Of a stretch of DNA of 5,102 bases, positions 1-5,102 are shown piece by piece. The DNA is from Clostridia bacterium. Lineage in GTDB: Bacteria > Bacillota > Clostridia > Christensenellales > Borkfalkiaceae. The notes beneath the pieces were generated by a model that was not told where the DNA came from, did no database searches, and was given only the letters and a program-made list of their open reading frames with translations. The position numbers and the translations under genes were made by a program. Numbering within the stretch: position 1 is the first letter of the stretch; every line of letters starts with the position of its first letter. The stretch spans positions 1-5,102 of the forward strand of contig JAGBYC010000113.1 of the NCBI GenBank assembly GCA_017628935.1, read 5' to 3'.

Positions 1-17
1 GTAATAACTTTATCCAT
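1..17 (-). CDS. Start of an unidentified downstream gene (5' fragment)
   Basis: Only five complete codons are visible, reading M-D-K-V-I and then two bases of a sixth codon; the gene continues beyond the left edge. The start is supported by a strong AAAGGAG Shine-Dalgarno site five bases upstream of the ATG. The gene lies 14 bases after the hisS stop on the same strand, so it is very probably the next cistron of the operon. Five residues cannot identify the product. In many Firmicutes hisS is followed by aspS (aspartyl-tRNA synthetase), so that is a reasonable first guess from gene order alone, not from this sequence. Confidence 0.65.
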
Positions 18-22
18 AAAAA

Positions 23-29
23 CTCCTTT
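23..29 (-). promoter_or_regulatory. Shine-Dalgarno site of the gene after hisS
   Basis: The minus strand reads AAAGGAG, then five T residues, then ATG. Spacing and sequence are close to ideal for a Firmicutes ribosome binding site. This is the main evidence that a gene begins at position 17. No terminator hairpin fits in the 14 bases between the hisS stop and this ATG, so transcription probably continues. Confidence 0.8.
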
Positions 30-31
30 AG

Positions 32-1276
32 TTAAAAATTGAAATTTAAAACTTCGTTAAGTTTAATATGCGTTTCTTCTCCGTCAACCATACGCTTAAT
101 TTTAATATCGCCAGTTTCTATTTCATTATCACCTAAAGCAATAACGTATTTAGCCTTAATTTTATCAGCATATTTAAATTGCGCTTTAAAACTTCTATTC
201 ATATGGTCAGTTTCAGCAGAAACACCTTTTATTCTAAGCGCGTAAGCAAGCTCAAACGCCTTATAATACGCCTTTTCGCCCATTGAAGCAATATACACGG
301 TTACGCCGTTATCTTCGGGAATAGGCGCGTTTACGGCCTCCATAAGCATAAGTACGCGTTCTAACCCCATGCCAAAACCAACGCCTGGCACTGATTTGCC
401 ACCTATTTGCTCAATTAAACCGTCGTATCTACCGCCACCACACACAGTTCCTTGCGCGCCTAACGCGTTAGTTGTGAACTCAAATACAGTTTTAGTATAG
501 TAGTCAAGCCCCCTTACAATGTAAGGGTTTATTTTATAATTTAAACCTACTACCTTTAAGCAGTTTTGAAGGTTAGTAAAATGCGCGCTACAATCGTCAC
601 ATAAATAATCGGTAATTTTAGGAGCGTTTTTAGTAAGGTTTTTGCAACCTTCTTCTTTGCAGTCTAAAATTCTAAGTGGGTTTTTAACGTATCTTTCTTG
701 ACAAGTATCACACATGCTTGAAATATTATCAGCCAAAAACTCTTTTAACGCTTTGTTATATTCTGCACGACAATGTTTACAACCCATACTATTAATATTA
801 AGTTCAACTTGTAAACCTAACGTAGTAAGTAACGTATATGCAGTTAAAATAACTTCTGCATCAATATCAGCGCTATCAGAACCGTAAAACTCTATACCAA
901 ATTGGTGGTGTTCACGAAGTCTGCCTGCTTGTGGGCGTTCGTAACGGAAAACAGGAGTAATATAGTAAGTTTTAAGTGGCATAGCACCACCGTATAAACC
1001 GTTTTCAATAAAAGCACGCGCTACACCGGCAGTACCTTCCGGCTTTAAGGTAATACTTCTTTTACCCTTATCTTCAAAGGTGTACATTTCTTTATTAACG
1101 ATATCAGTAGTATCGCCAACGCCACGCAAGAATAATTCGGTATGCTCAAAAGTAGGAGTTCTAATTTCCTTAATATTAAACAATTCGGCTATTTTTCTTG
1201 CAGTGTTTTCAACGTAATGCCATTTGTAACTTTCGCTTGGTAAAACGTCTTTAGTTCCTTTTGGAATGTTTATCAT
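32..1276 (-). CDS. hisS: Histidyl-tRNA synthetase (class II)
   Basis: This cytoplasmic enzyme charges tRNA-His with histidine using ATP. The 414-residue product is of normal bacterial length. Class II signatures are visible: motif 1 region around residues 40-60, motif 2 with FRYERPQAGRLREHHQFG at 110-127, the histidine-specific blocks RGLDYYT (255-261) and GGGRYDGL (280-287), and motif 3 GVGFGMGLERV (298-308). The anticodon-binding domain covers roughly 322-414. Between motif 2 and RGLDYYT lies a cysteine-rich insertion with paired cysteines at 166/169, 189/192, 206/211 and 226/229, which looks metal-binding; I recall similar insertions in clostridial HisRS. The ATG start has an AAGGTG ribosome site four bases upstream that overlaps the hslU stop, and the N-terminal INIPKGTKDVLP is the usual HisRS beginning. 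It is the fourth cistron of the visible operon, eight bases after hslU. No frameshift or missing catalytic motif is seen. Confidence 0.97.
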   Translation of the reverse strand: MINIPKGTKDVLPSESYKWHYVENTARKIAELFNIKEIRTPTFEHTELFLRGVGDTTDIVNKEMYTFEDKGKRSITLKPEGTAGVARAFIENGLYGGAMPLKTYYITPVFRYERPQAGRLREHHQFGIEFYGSDSADIDAEVILTAYTLLTTLGLQVELNINSMGCKHCRAEYNKALKEFLADNISSMCDTCQERYVKNPLRILDCKEEGCKNLTKNAPKITDYLCDDCSAHFTNLQNCLKVVGLNYKINPYIVRGLDYYTKTVFEFTTNALGAQGTVCGGGRYDGLIEQIGGKSVPGVGFGMGLERVLMLMEAVNAPIPEDNGVTVYIASMGEKAYYKAFELAYALRIKGVSAETDHMNRSFKAQFKYADKIKAKYVIALGDNEIETGDIKIKRMVDGEETHIKLNEVLNFNF

Positions 1277-1280
1277 AATT

Positions 1281-1286
1281 CACCTT
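1281..1286 (-). promoter_or_regulatory. Shine-Dalgarno site of hisS, overlapping the hslU stop
   Basis: The minus strand reads TAAGGTGAATTATG. The TAA at 1287-1285 is the hslU stop, and its AA forms the first part of the AAGGTG ribosome binding site; four bases later comes the hisS ATG. The site is weaker than the AGGAG sites of the other genes. Ribosomes finishing hslU would cover this site, which suggests that hisS translation is coupled to hslU. Confidence 0.75.
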
Positions 1287-2592
1287 ATAAAATGTATTTT
1301 TTAAGATTTCTATCAGCATCAGGGGTAAGATGTTCTTTTACGTATTGTTCGTCGATAGTAACGGTAGTAAGTGGAATATCACCGTTAGCATTAAACGAAA
1401 TATCTTCTAATAGATTTTCCATAACCGTATGAAGACGTCTTGCACCGATATCTTCTGAAGTTAAGTTCATTTCTTCAGCAACTTCTGCAATATACGCAAT
1501 TGCTTCACTTGTAAACTTAAGGTCGATATTATCAACTAAAAGTAAGTGTTTATATTGCATTGTAATTGCGTTTTGTGGAATAGTTAAAATGTTTACAAAG
1601 TCTTCTTTACTTAAACTATTAAGTTCAACTTTTATAGGAAAACGACCTTGCAATTCAGGTATTAAATCTTCAATTTTAGACACGTGGAAAGCACCTGCGG
1701 CAATAAATAAAATATAGTCTGTTTTAATAGTGCCGTATTTAGTAACTACCGTGCTACCCTCAACGATAGGTAAAATATCACGTTGAACGCCTTCACGAGA
1801 AACGTCGCCACCACTTTTGTTTGCTTTTGCTGCAATTTTATCAATTTCGTCGATAAAGATAATACCGTCTTGCTCTGCACGGCGAATTGCTTCAGTATAA
1901 ACTGCGTCAGTATCAATAAGCTTATCGCTTTCTTCTTGAACTATAAGTTTAACTGCTTCTTCAACGGTAAGTTTACGTTTTTTAGTCTTTTTAGGTAAAA
2001 CGTCGCCAAAAATAGAACCTATGCTAATTTCAGCGCCCATACCTGACATTATATCAAGTTGTTTAGGTTTGTCAACCACTTGCATTTCTACAACGGCTTT
2101 ATTAAGTTTACCTTCACGGTAATCGTCTAAAATTTGACGTTCGAAAATTTCTTGTGGAGTTTCGCCCTTTTCACTTAACTTACTTTCAACTAAAAGTTTA
2201 ACTATTTTCTTTTCGGCAACGGCAGTTGCTTTAGCCGAAACGGTTTTTAATTGTTCTTCTTTAACTAAGCGAACGCTACACTCTACTAAATCACGCACCA
2301 TTGACTCAACGTCTCTACCTACGTAACCTACTTCAGTATATTTTGTTGCTTCAACTTTTATAAAAGGCGCACCTACAAGTTTTGCTAAACGGCGTGCAAT
2401 TTCAGTTTTACCTACGCCGGTAGGACCTTTCATAATAATGTTTTTAGGTGTAATTTCTTCACGAAGTGCTTGAGATAATTTACTTCTTCTATAACGGTTA
2501 CGAAGTGCTATTGCAACGGCGCGTTTAGCATCGTCTTGACCGATAATATATTTATCAAGTTCTTCTACAATTTCTCTTGGAGATAAATTCAT
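1285..2592 (-). CDS. hslU: HslU (ClpY) AAA+ unfoldase subunit of the HslVU protease
   Basis: HslU is a hexameric cytoplasmic ATPase that unfolds substrates and threads them into the HslV peptidase. With the start used here the product has 435 residues, close to E. coli HslU (443). In order: N-terminal [17 protein letters not shown]; Walker A GPTGVGKT (56-63); pore loop GYVG (89-92); the I domain (about 94-235); Walker [10 protein letters not shown] (244-252); the arginine-finger segment ELQGRFP (313-319); and sensor 2 [18 protein letters not shown] (383-400). The C-terminal tail ends LKKYIL, matching the type of tail HslU inserts between HslV subunits. A TTG at 2616 would add eight residues, but it lies inside hslV and lacks a placed ribosome site. 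The ATG at 2592 has AAGGAGG five bases upstream and begins with the conserved MNLSPREIV, so it was chosen. It follows hslV by 10 bases, as expected for an obligate partner. Confidence 0.97.
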   Translation of the reverse strand: MNLSPREIVEELDKYIIGQDDAKRAVAIALRNRYRRSKLSQALREEITPKNIIMKGPTGVGKTEIARRLAKLVGAPFIKVEATKYTEVGYVGRDVESMVRDLVECSVRLVKEEQLKTVSAKATAVAEKKIVKLLVESKLSEKGETPQEIFERQILDDYREGKLNKAVVEMQVVDKPKQLDIMSGMGAEISIGSIFGDVLPKKTKKRKLTVEEAVKLIVQEESDKLIDTDAVYTEAIRRAEQDGIIFIDEIDKIAAKANKSGGDVSREGVQRDILPIVEGSTVVTKYGTIKTDYILFIAAGAFHVSKIEDLIPELQGRFPIKVELNSLSKEDFVNILTIPQNAITMQYKHLLLVDNIDLKFTSEAIAYIAEVAEEMNLTSEDIGARRLHTVMENLLEDISFNANGDIPLTTVTIDEQYVKEHLTPDADRNLKKYIL

Positions 2593-2597
2593 AAACG

Positions 2598-2604
2598 CCT
2601 CCTT
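2598..2604 (-). promoter_or_regulatory. Shine-Dalgarno site of hslU, overlapping the hslV stop
   Basis: The minus strand reads TTTAAGGAGGCGTTTATG. The AAGGAGG core is a near-perfect anti-Shine-Dalgarno match five bases before the ATG at 2592, and its first two A residues belong to the hslV TAA stop (2605-2603). This site decides the hslU start in favour of 2592 over the in-frame TTG at 2616. It also implies tight coupling of the two protease subunits. Confidence 0.9.
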
Positions 2605-3142
2605 AAACCTTTTCAACTACGATATTATCGTTAGTGAAAACGCAAATACTACTTGCAATTTCAAGGGCTTTTTTAGCAATTTCTTCAGCAGAATAATCAG
2701 TTTCGTTATAAAGCGCTTTTGCCGCTGCTAAAGCGTAGTTACCACCACTACCTATCGCGCATACGCCACCGTCTGGTTCAATAACTTCACCGTTACCACT
2801 AACGATAAGTAAATTGTCTTTATCTGCACATATAAGCATTGCTTCAAGTTTTCTAATAACGGTGTCGTCACGCCATTGTTCAGCAAGTGAAACGGCACTA
2901 CGCATTAAATTGCCTGAGAATTTGCTTAACATTTCTTCAAATCTTTCAGTAAGAGAGAAAGCGTCGGCTACTGAACCGGCAAAACCAACTACAACCGTAC
3001 CACCGTAAATTCTTCTTACTTTAATTGCATTATTTTTAAATACTACCGATTCGCCAAAAGTAACTTGACCGTCACCTGCTACTGCAGTTTCGCCGTTCTT
3101 TTTTACAGCGCAAATAGTAGTACCACGAAATTCAATACTCAT
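2603..3142 (-). CDS. hslV: HslV (ClpQ) peptidase subunit of the HslVU protease
   Basis: HslV is the proteasome-like N-terminal nucleophile peptidase that forms a double hexameric ring and is activated by HslU. The 179-residue product carries the family landmarks: TT at 8-9, GDGQVTFG (23-30), the catalytic-type lysine in IKVRR (K41), [10 protein letters not shown] (53-62), EQWRDD (88-93), [11 protein letters not shown] (97-107), [11 protein letters not shown] (130-140) and the C-terminal CVFTND segment (167-172). The one-residue insertion before KVRR and the GNYALAA block match Bacillus ClpQ better than E. coli HslV. The first seven residues, MSIEFRG, precede the Thr-Thr pair, so the mature enzyme may arise by removal of a short propeptide. 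The ATG overlaps the topA stop by one base (TAATG) and has AAAGGAG eight bases upstream. hslU follows immediately, so the pair is complete. Confidence 0.97.
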   Translation of the reverse strand: MSIEFRGTTICAVKKNGETAVAGDGQVTFGESVVFKNNAIKVRRIYGGTVVVGFAGSVADAFSLTERFEEMLSKFSGNLMRSAVSLAEQWRDDTVIRKLEAMLICADKDNLLIVSGNGEVIEPDGGVCAIGSGGNYALAAAKALYNETDYSAEEIAKKALEIASSICVFTNDNIVVEKV

Positions 3143-5102
3143 TATTTTTTCTCCTTTACGCTTATAGCGTAATTACACTTTTTGTCAGAACAACGTATTT
3201 TACCTTCTTTTTCATATAAATACTGACCACAAGTTGGACATAAGTCGCCAGTTGGAATTTCCCAACTTACAAAGTTACAGTTAGGATATCCCGAACAGCC
3301 GTAAAATACTTTGCCGTTTTTGTTTATCATTTTTTGAGCAGGTTTATGACATTTAGGACAAACGCCTACTCTTTCAGTTAAACTTTTTGTTTTACCACAC
3401 TTAGTACATTTTAAATACTTACCGAATTTACCCGACTTATTTATCATAGCCGAACCACAACTACACTTTTCGGCAGAAACTTCGTCGCCGTCTTGCATAC
3501 GGGTATTACATTTATCACACGCTAAATATTTACCAAACTTACCGTCTTTTTCAACCATAAGTTCGTTACAGTTAGGGCATTTAATTTCAGACACTTTATC
3601 GGTAGGATTTTTTGTTTTTTTACAAATAGGACAAGACAAGAAGTCGCCAAATCTACCGTGTTTTAAATAGTAATTAGCACCACAGTTTTCACACTTAAAC
3701 TGCGTTTCTTCACCGTTGTCGCTACTTGCAATTTGAAGTTCTTTAATAAACGGTTTATAGAATGAAGATACTACTGAACGCCAGTTTTGATTGCCTTCTG
3801 CAATACTGTCAAGTTTAGTTTCCATTTTAGCAGTAAAGCCAACGTCCATAACGTCTTCAAAATACTTAACTAAAATTTCAGTAGCGTCAAAGGCTATATT
3901 CGTTGGTTTTAAATACTTGCCTTCACGTTCAATATATTTGTGTTTAGTAAGCGTACCAATAATAGTTGCGTACGTTGAAGGACGACCTATACCGTTTTCT
4001 TCAATCGCTTTAACAAGCGTACTATCGGTGTATCTAACTGGTGGTTTAGTGTATTTTTGTTCAAGCACTGGGTTACCAGTTTTATTTAATTTTTCATCAG
4101 TTGATAATTTTAAAACGTCGCCTTCGTTCATATCTGGCAATAATTTATCAACTTCGCCGTCTTCATCAGTTTTACCGGCAACGTAGTCGTAAACGGCAGT
4201 ATAACCTTTAAATTTAACGCTTTTACCACTTGCTTTAAAACCATAGTCGCCTGCGTTAACTAAAATTTGCATTGAATAATATTGCGCTTCAGCCATTTGC
4301 GACGCTAAATATCTTTCGTAAATAAGTTTGTAAAGTCTATAATGGTTTTTATCTAAAATATCTTTAACGCTTTCAGGAGTAACTTTTACGTCGATAGGAC
4401 GAATTGCTTCGTGAGCGTCTTGCGCGTTCTTTTTAGTGGTGTAAATATTAGGTTTTTTAGGACAATATTCATCACCAAACTTATCTTTAATAAAGCTAAG
4501 CGCCTCGTTTTGAGCATCAAACGATACACGCGTACTGTCAGTTCTAATATAAGTAACTAACGCTAAATGTCCACGCGCCGTTTCCATACCTTCGTAAAGG
4601 TGTTGAGCAAGTTGCATTACTTGTGGAGCAGATAACCCTAATTTGTTAGATGCATCTTGTTGCATAGTTGACGTTGTAAACGGTGGTAAAGCGTGTGATT
4701 TTGAAACGCCTTTTTTAACCGATTTAACAACAAAACTATTGTTTTTACAAGCATTTTCAACGTCTAACGCTTCTTTTTTGTTTGACGGACGGAATTTTTT
4801 ACCGTCTTTATCGTTTAAAACTACTTTTAAGTTAGTGCCGTCTGGCGTAACTAAATTTGCGCATACGTACCAGTATTCTTCAGGCACGAAATTGTTTATT
4901 TTATTTTCAAGTTCAACGGCAAGCCTTACTGCTACCGACTGAACTCTACCAGCAGATTCAGCGTCTTTTACGCGCGTTCTAACGAACGGAGAAAGTTTGT
5001 AACCTACTATTCTATCAAGAATACGGCGTGCTTGTTGGCTATCAACTAAGTTATAGTCGATTCTTTCAGGTTCTTTTAAAGCCGTTTTTACTGCTTTTTC
5101 AC
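3142..5102 (-). CDS. topA: DNA topoisomerase I (type IA), 5'-truncated by the window edge
   Basis: TopA relaxes negatively supercoiled DNA by a single-strand break held through a 5'-phosphotyrosine. About 652 codons are visible. The N-terminal Toprim part, roughly 130-150 residues by family comparison, lies beyond 5102. The GTG at 4887 is not a start: the frame stays open to the edge and encodes conserved TopA sequence there ([19 protein letters not shown], then [12 protein letters not shown]). Counting from that valine as residue 1, the active site is [11 protein letters not shown] (112-122), with Tyr113 encoded at 4549-4551. HEAIRPI (159-165) and [15 protein letters not shown] (299-313) follow. 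From 399 to 571 there are five four-cysteine zinc ribbons, more than the about three I expect in Bacillus-type TopA. The stop overlaps the hslV start. Two segments differ from the usual consensus: VRTRVKDAE before SAGRVQ, and [10 protein letters not shown] at the active site. All recognisable catalytic motifs in the visible part are intact. Confidence 0.97.
   Translation of the reverse strand, partial: EKAVKTALKEPERIDYNLVDSQQARRILDRIVGYKLSPFVRTRVKDAESAGRVQSVAVRLAVELENKINNFVPEEYWYVCANLVTPDGTNLKVVLNDKDGKKFRPSNKKEALDVENACKNNSFVVKSVKKGVSKSHALPPFTTSTMQQDASNKLGLSAPQVMQLAQHLYEGMETARGHLALVTYIRTDSTRVSFDAQNEALSFIKDKFGDEYCPKKPNIYTTKKNAQDAHEAIRPIDVKVTPESVKDILDKNHYRLYKLIYERYLASQMAEAQYYSMQILVNAGDYGFKASGKSVKFKGYTAVYDYVAGKTDEDGEVDKLLPDMNEGDVLKLSTDEKLNKTGNPVLEQKYTKPPVRYTDSTLVKAIEENGIGRPSTYATIIGTLTKHKYIEREGKYLKPTNIAFDATEILVKYFEDVMDVGFTAKMETKLDSIAEGNQNWRSVVSSFYKPFIKELQIASSDNGEETQFKCENCGANYYLKHGRFGDFLSCPICKKTKNPTDKVSEIKCPNCNELMVEKDGKFGKYLACDKCNTRMQDGDEVSAEKCSCGSAMINKSGKFGKYLKCTKCGKTKSLTERVGVCPKCHKPAQKMINKNGKVFYGCSGYPNCNFVSWEIPTGDLCPTCGQYLYEKEGKIRCSDKKCNYAISVKEKK
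3151..3157 (-). promoter_or_regulatory. Shine-Dalgarno site of hslV inside the end of topA
   Basis: The minus strand reads AAAGGAG, then eight bases (AAAAAATA), then ATG. The site lies within the last sense codons of topA (AAG GAG AAA AAA TAA), and the topA stop and hslV start share an A in TAATG. This arrangement is typical of termination-reinitiation coupling, so hslV translation probably depends on ribosomes leaving topA. Confidence 0.85.
3175..3693 (-). repeat. Array of five zinc-ribbon repeats in the TopA C-terminus
   Basis: Five successive four-cysteine units are encoded here. Residues are counted from Val 4887 as 1: C399/402/419/422, C437/440/457/460, C475/477/494/497, C510/513/531/537 and C550/553/566/571. 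Unit starts are 35-40 residues apart. Units 2 and 3 share KFGKYL before their second cysteine pair, and unit 1 has the related RFGDFL, which suggests duplication within this group. Unit 4 has the classical CSGYPNC form of topoisomerase ribbons. Unit 3 is irregular: its first pair is CSC (CxC) rather than CxxC. Such ribbons bind single-stranded DNA, and in E. coli also RNA polymerase; which role applies here is unknown. Confidence 0.88.

Noticed and set aside
39..245. Plus-strand open frame of 68 codons with a hydrophobic, signal-like start
   Set aside because: It is antisense to the C-terminal anticodon-binding domain of hisS. The hydrophobic look comes from the complement of lysine- and glutamate-rich codons.
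1783..1998. Plus-strand open frame of 71 codons rich in Cys, Phe and Asn
   Set aside because: It is antisense to the hslU segment that encodes Walker B. Its odd composition is explained by the opposite coding strand.
2814..3008. Plus-strand open frame of 64 codons
   Set aside because: It is antisense to the conserved middle of hslV, with no independent support.
3142..3150. Run of six A residues before the topA stop as a possible -1 frameshift site fusing TopA to HslV
   Set aside because: The hslV frame is indeed -1 relative to topA and stays open through the junction. But the heptamer is G-AAA-AAA rather than a good slippery A-AAA-AAG, I see no stimulatory structure, and the TAATG with a proper Shine-Dalgarno explains the arrangement as simple coupling.
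3791..4186. Plus-strand open frame of 131 codons
   Set aside because: It lies wholly antisense to the conserved core of topA, has no good ribosome site that I can see, and its serine/leucine/valine-rich translation is what antisense of this gene would give. It is a shadow frame.
4885..4887. GTG as the start of topA
   Set aside because: The frame remains open upstream to the window edge and encodes conserved TopA sequence ([10 protein letters not shown] and further), so this GTG is an internal valine of the VPEEYW motif.
4643..4942. Plus-strand open frame of 99 codons near the right edge
   Set aside because: It is fully antisense to conserved topA sequence, including the VPEEYW region, and has no recognisable domain.
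1..5102. Search for CRISPR arrays, tRNA or rRNA genes, insertion sequences, toxin-antitoxin or defence genes
   Set aside because: The window is almost entirely covered by four housekeeping genes with gaps of at most 14 bases. No direct-repeat array, transposase, inverted-repeat pair or RNA gene was seen.

Overview
The window is a compact, AT-rich, all-minus-strand bacterial gene cluster with no long non-coding stretch. Read in the direction of transcription (high to low coordinates), it holds topA (DNA topoisomerase I, 5' end outside the window), hslV (peptidase of the HslVU protease), hslU (its AAA+ unfoldase), hisS (histidyl-tRNA synthetase) and the first five codons of a further gene that runs off the left edge.

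Organism. The low G+C, all-TAA stops and strong purine-rich Shine-Dalgarno sites suggest a Bacillota (Firmicutes), probably clostridial. Three further points agree: HslV resembles the Bacillus type more than the E. coli type, HisRS carries a cysteine-rich insertion, and topA lies beside hslVU. In Bacillus subtilis topA and clpQ-clpY (hslVU) share a locus but are separated by trmFO (gid) and codV. Here topA abuts hslV directly. The lineage call is inference; no rRNA or other marker is present.

Layout. 5102-3142: topA, with the catalytic tyrosine and a C-terminal array of five zinc ribbons. 3142-2603: hslV, whose ATG shares one base with the topA stop. 2592-1285: hslU, whose Shine-Dalgarno contains part of the hslV stop. 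1276-32: hisS, whose Shine-Dalgarno again overlaps the preceding stop. 17-1: start of the next gene. The gaps between genes are 0, 10, 8 and 14 bases, so one polycistronic transcript with translational coupling is very likely. I see no internal promoter or terminator.

How the genes relate. HslV and HslU form one two-component ATP-dependent protease. TopA (relaxation of negative supercoils) and HisRS (tRNA charging) are housekeeping functions that share the transcript without an obvious biochemical link. I find no mobile element, CRISPR array, RNA gene or undescribed system. The points worth a second look are the five-ribbon TopA tail with one irregular CxC ribbon, the ambiguous mature N-terminus of HslV, the eight-cysteine insertion of HisRS and the stop/Shine-Dalgarno overlaps.
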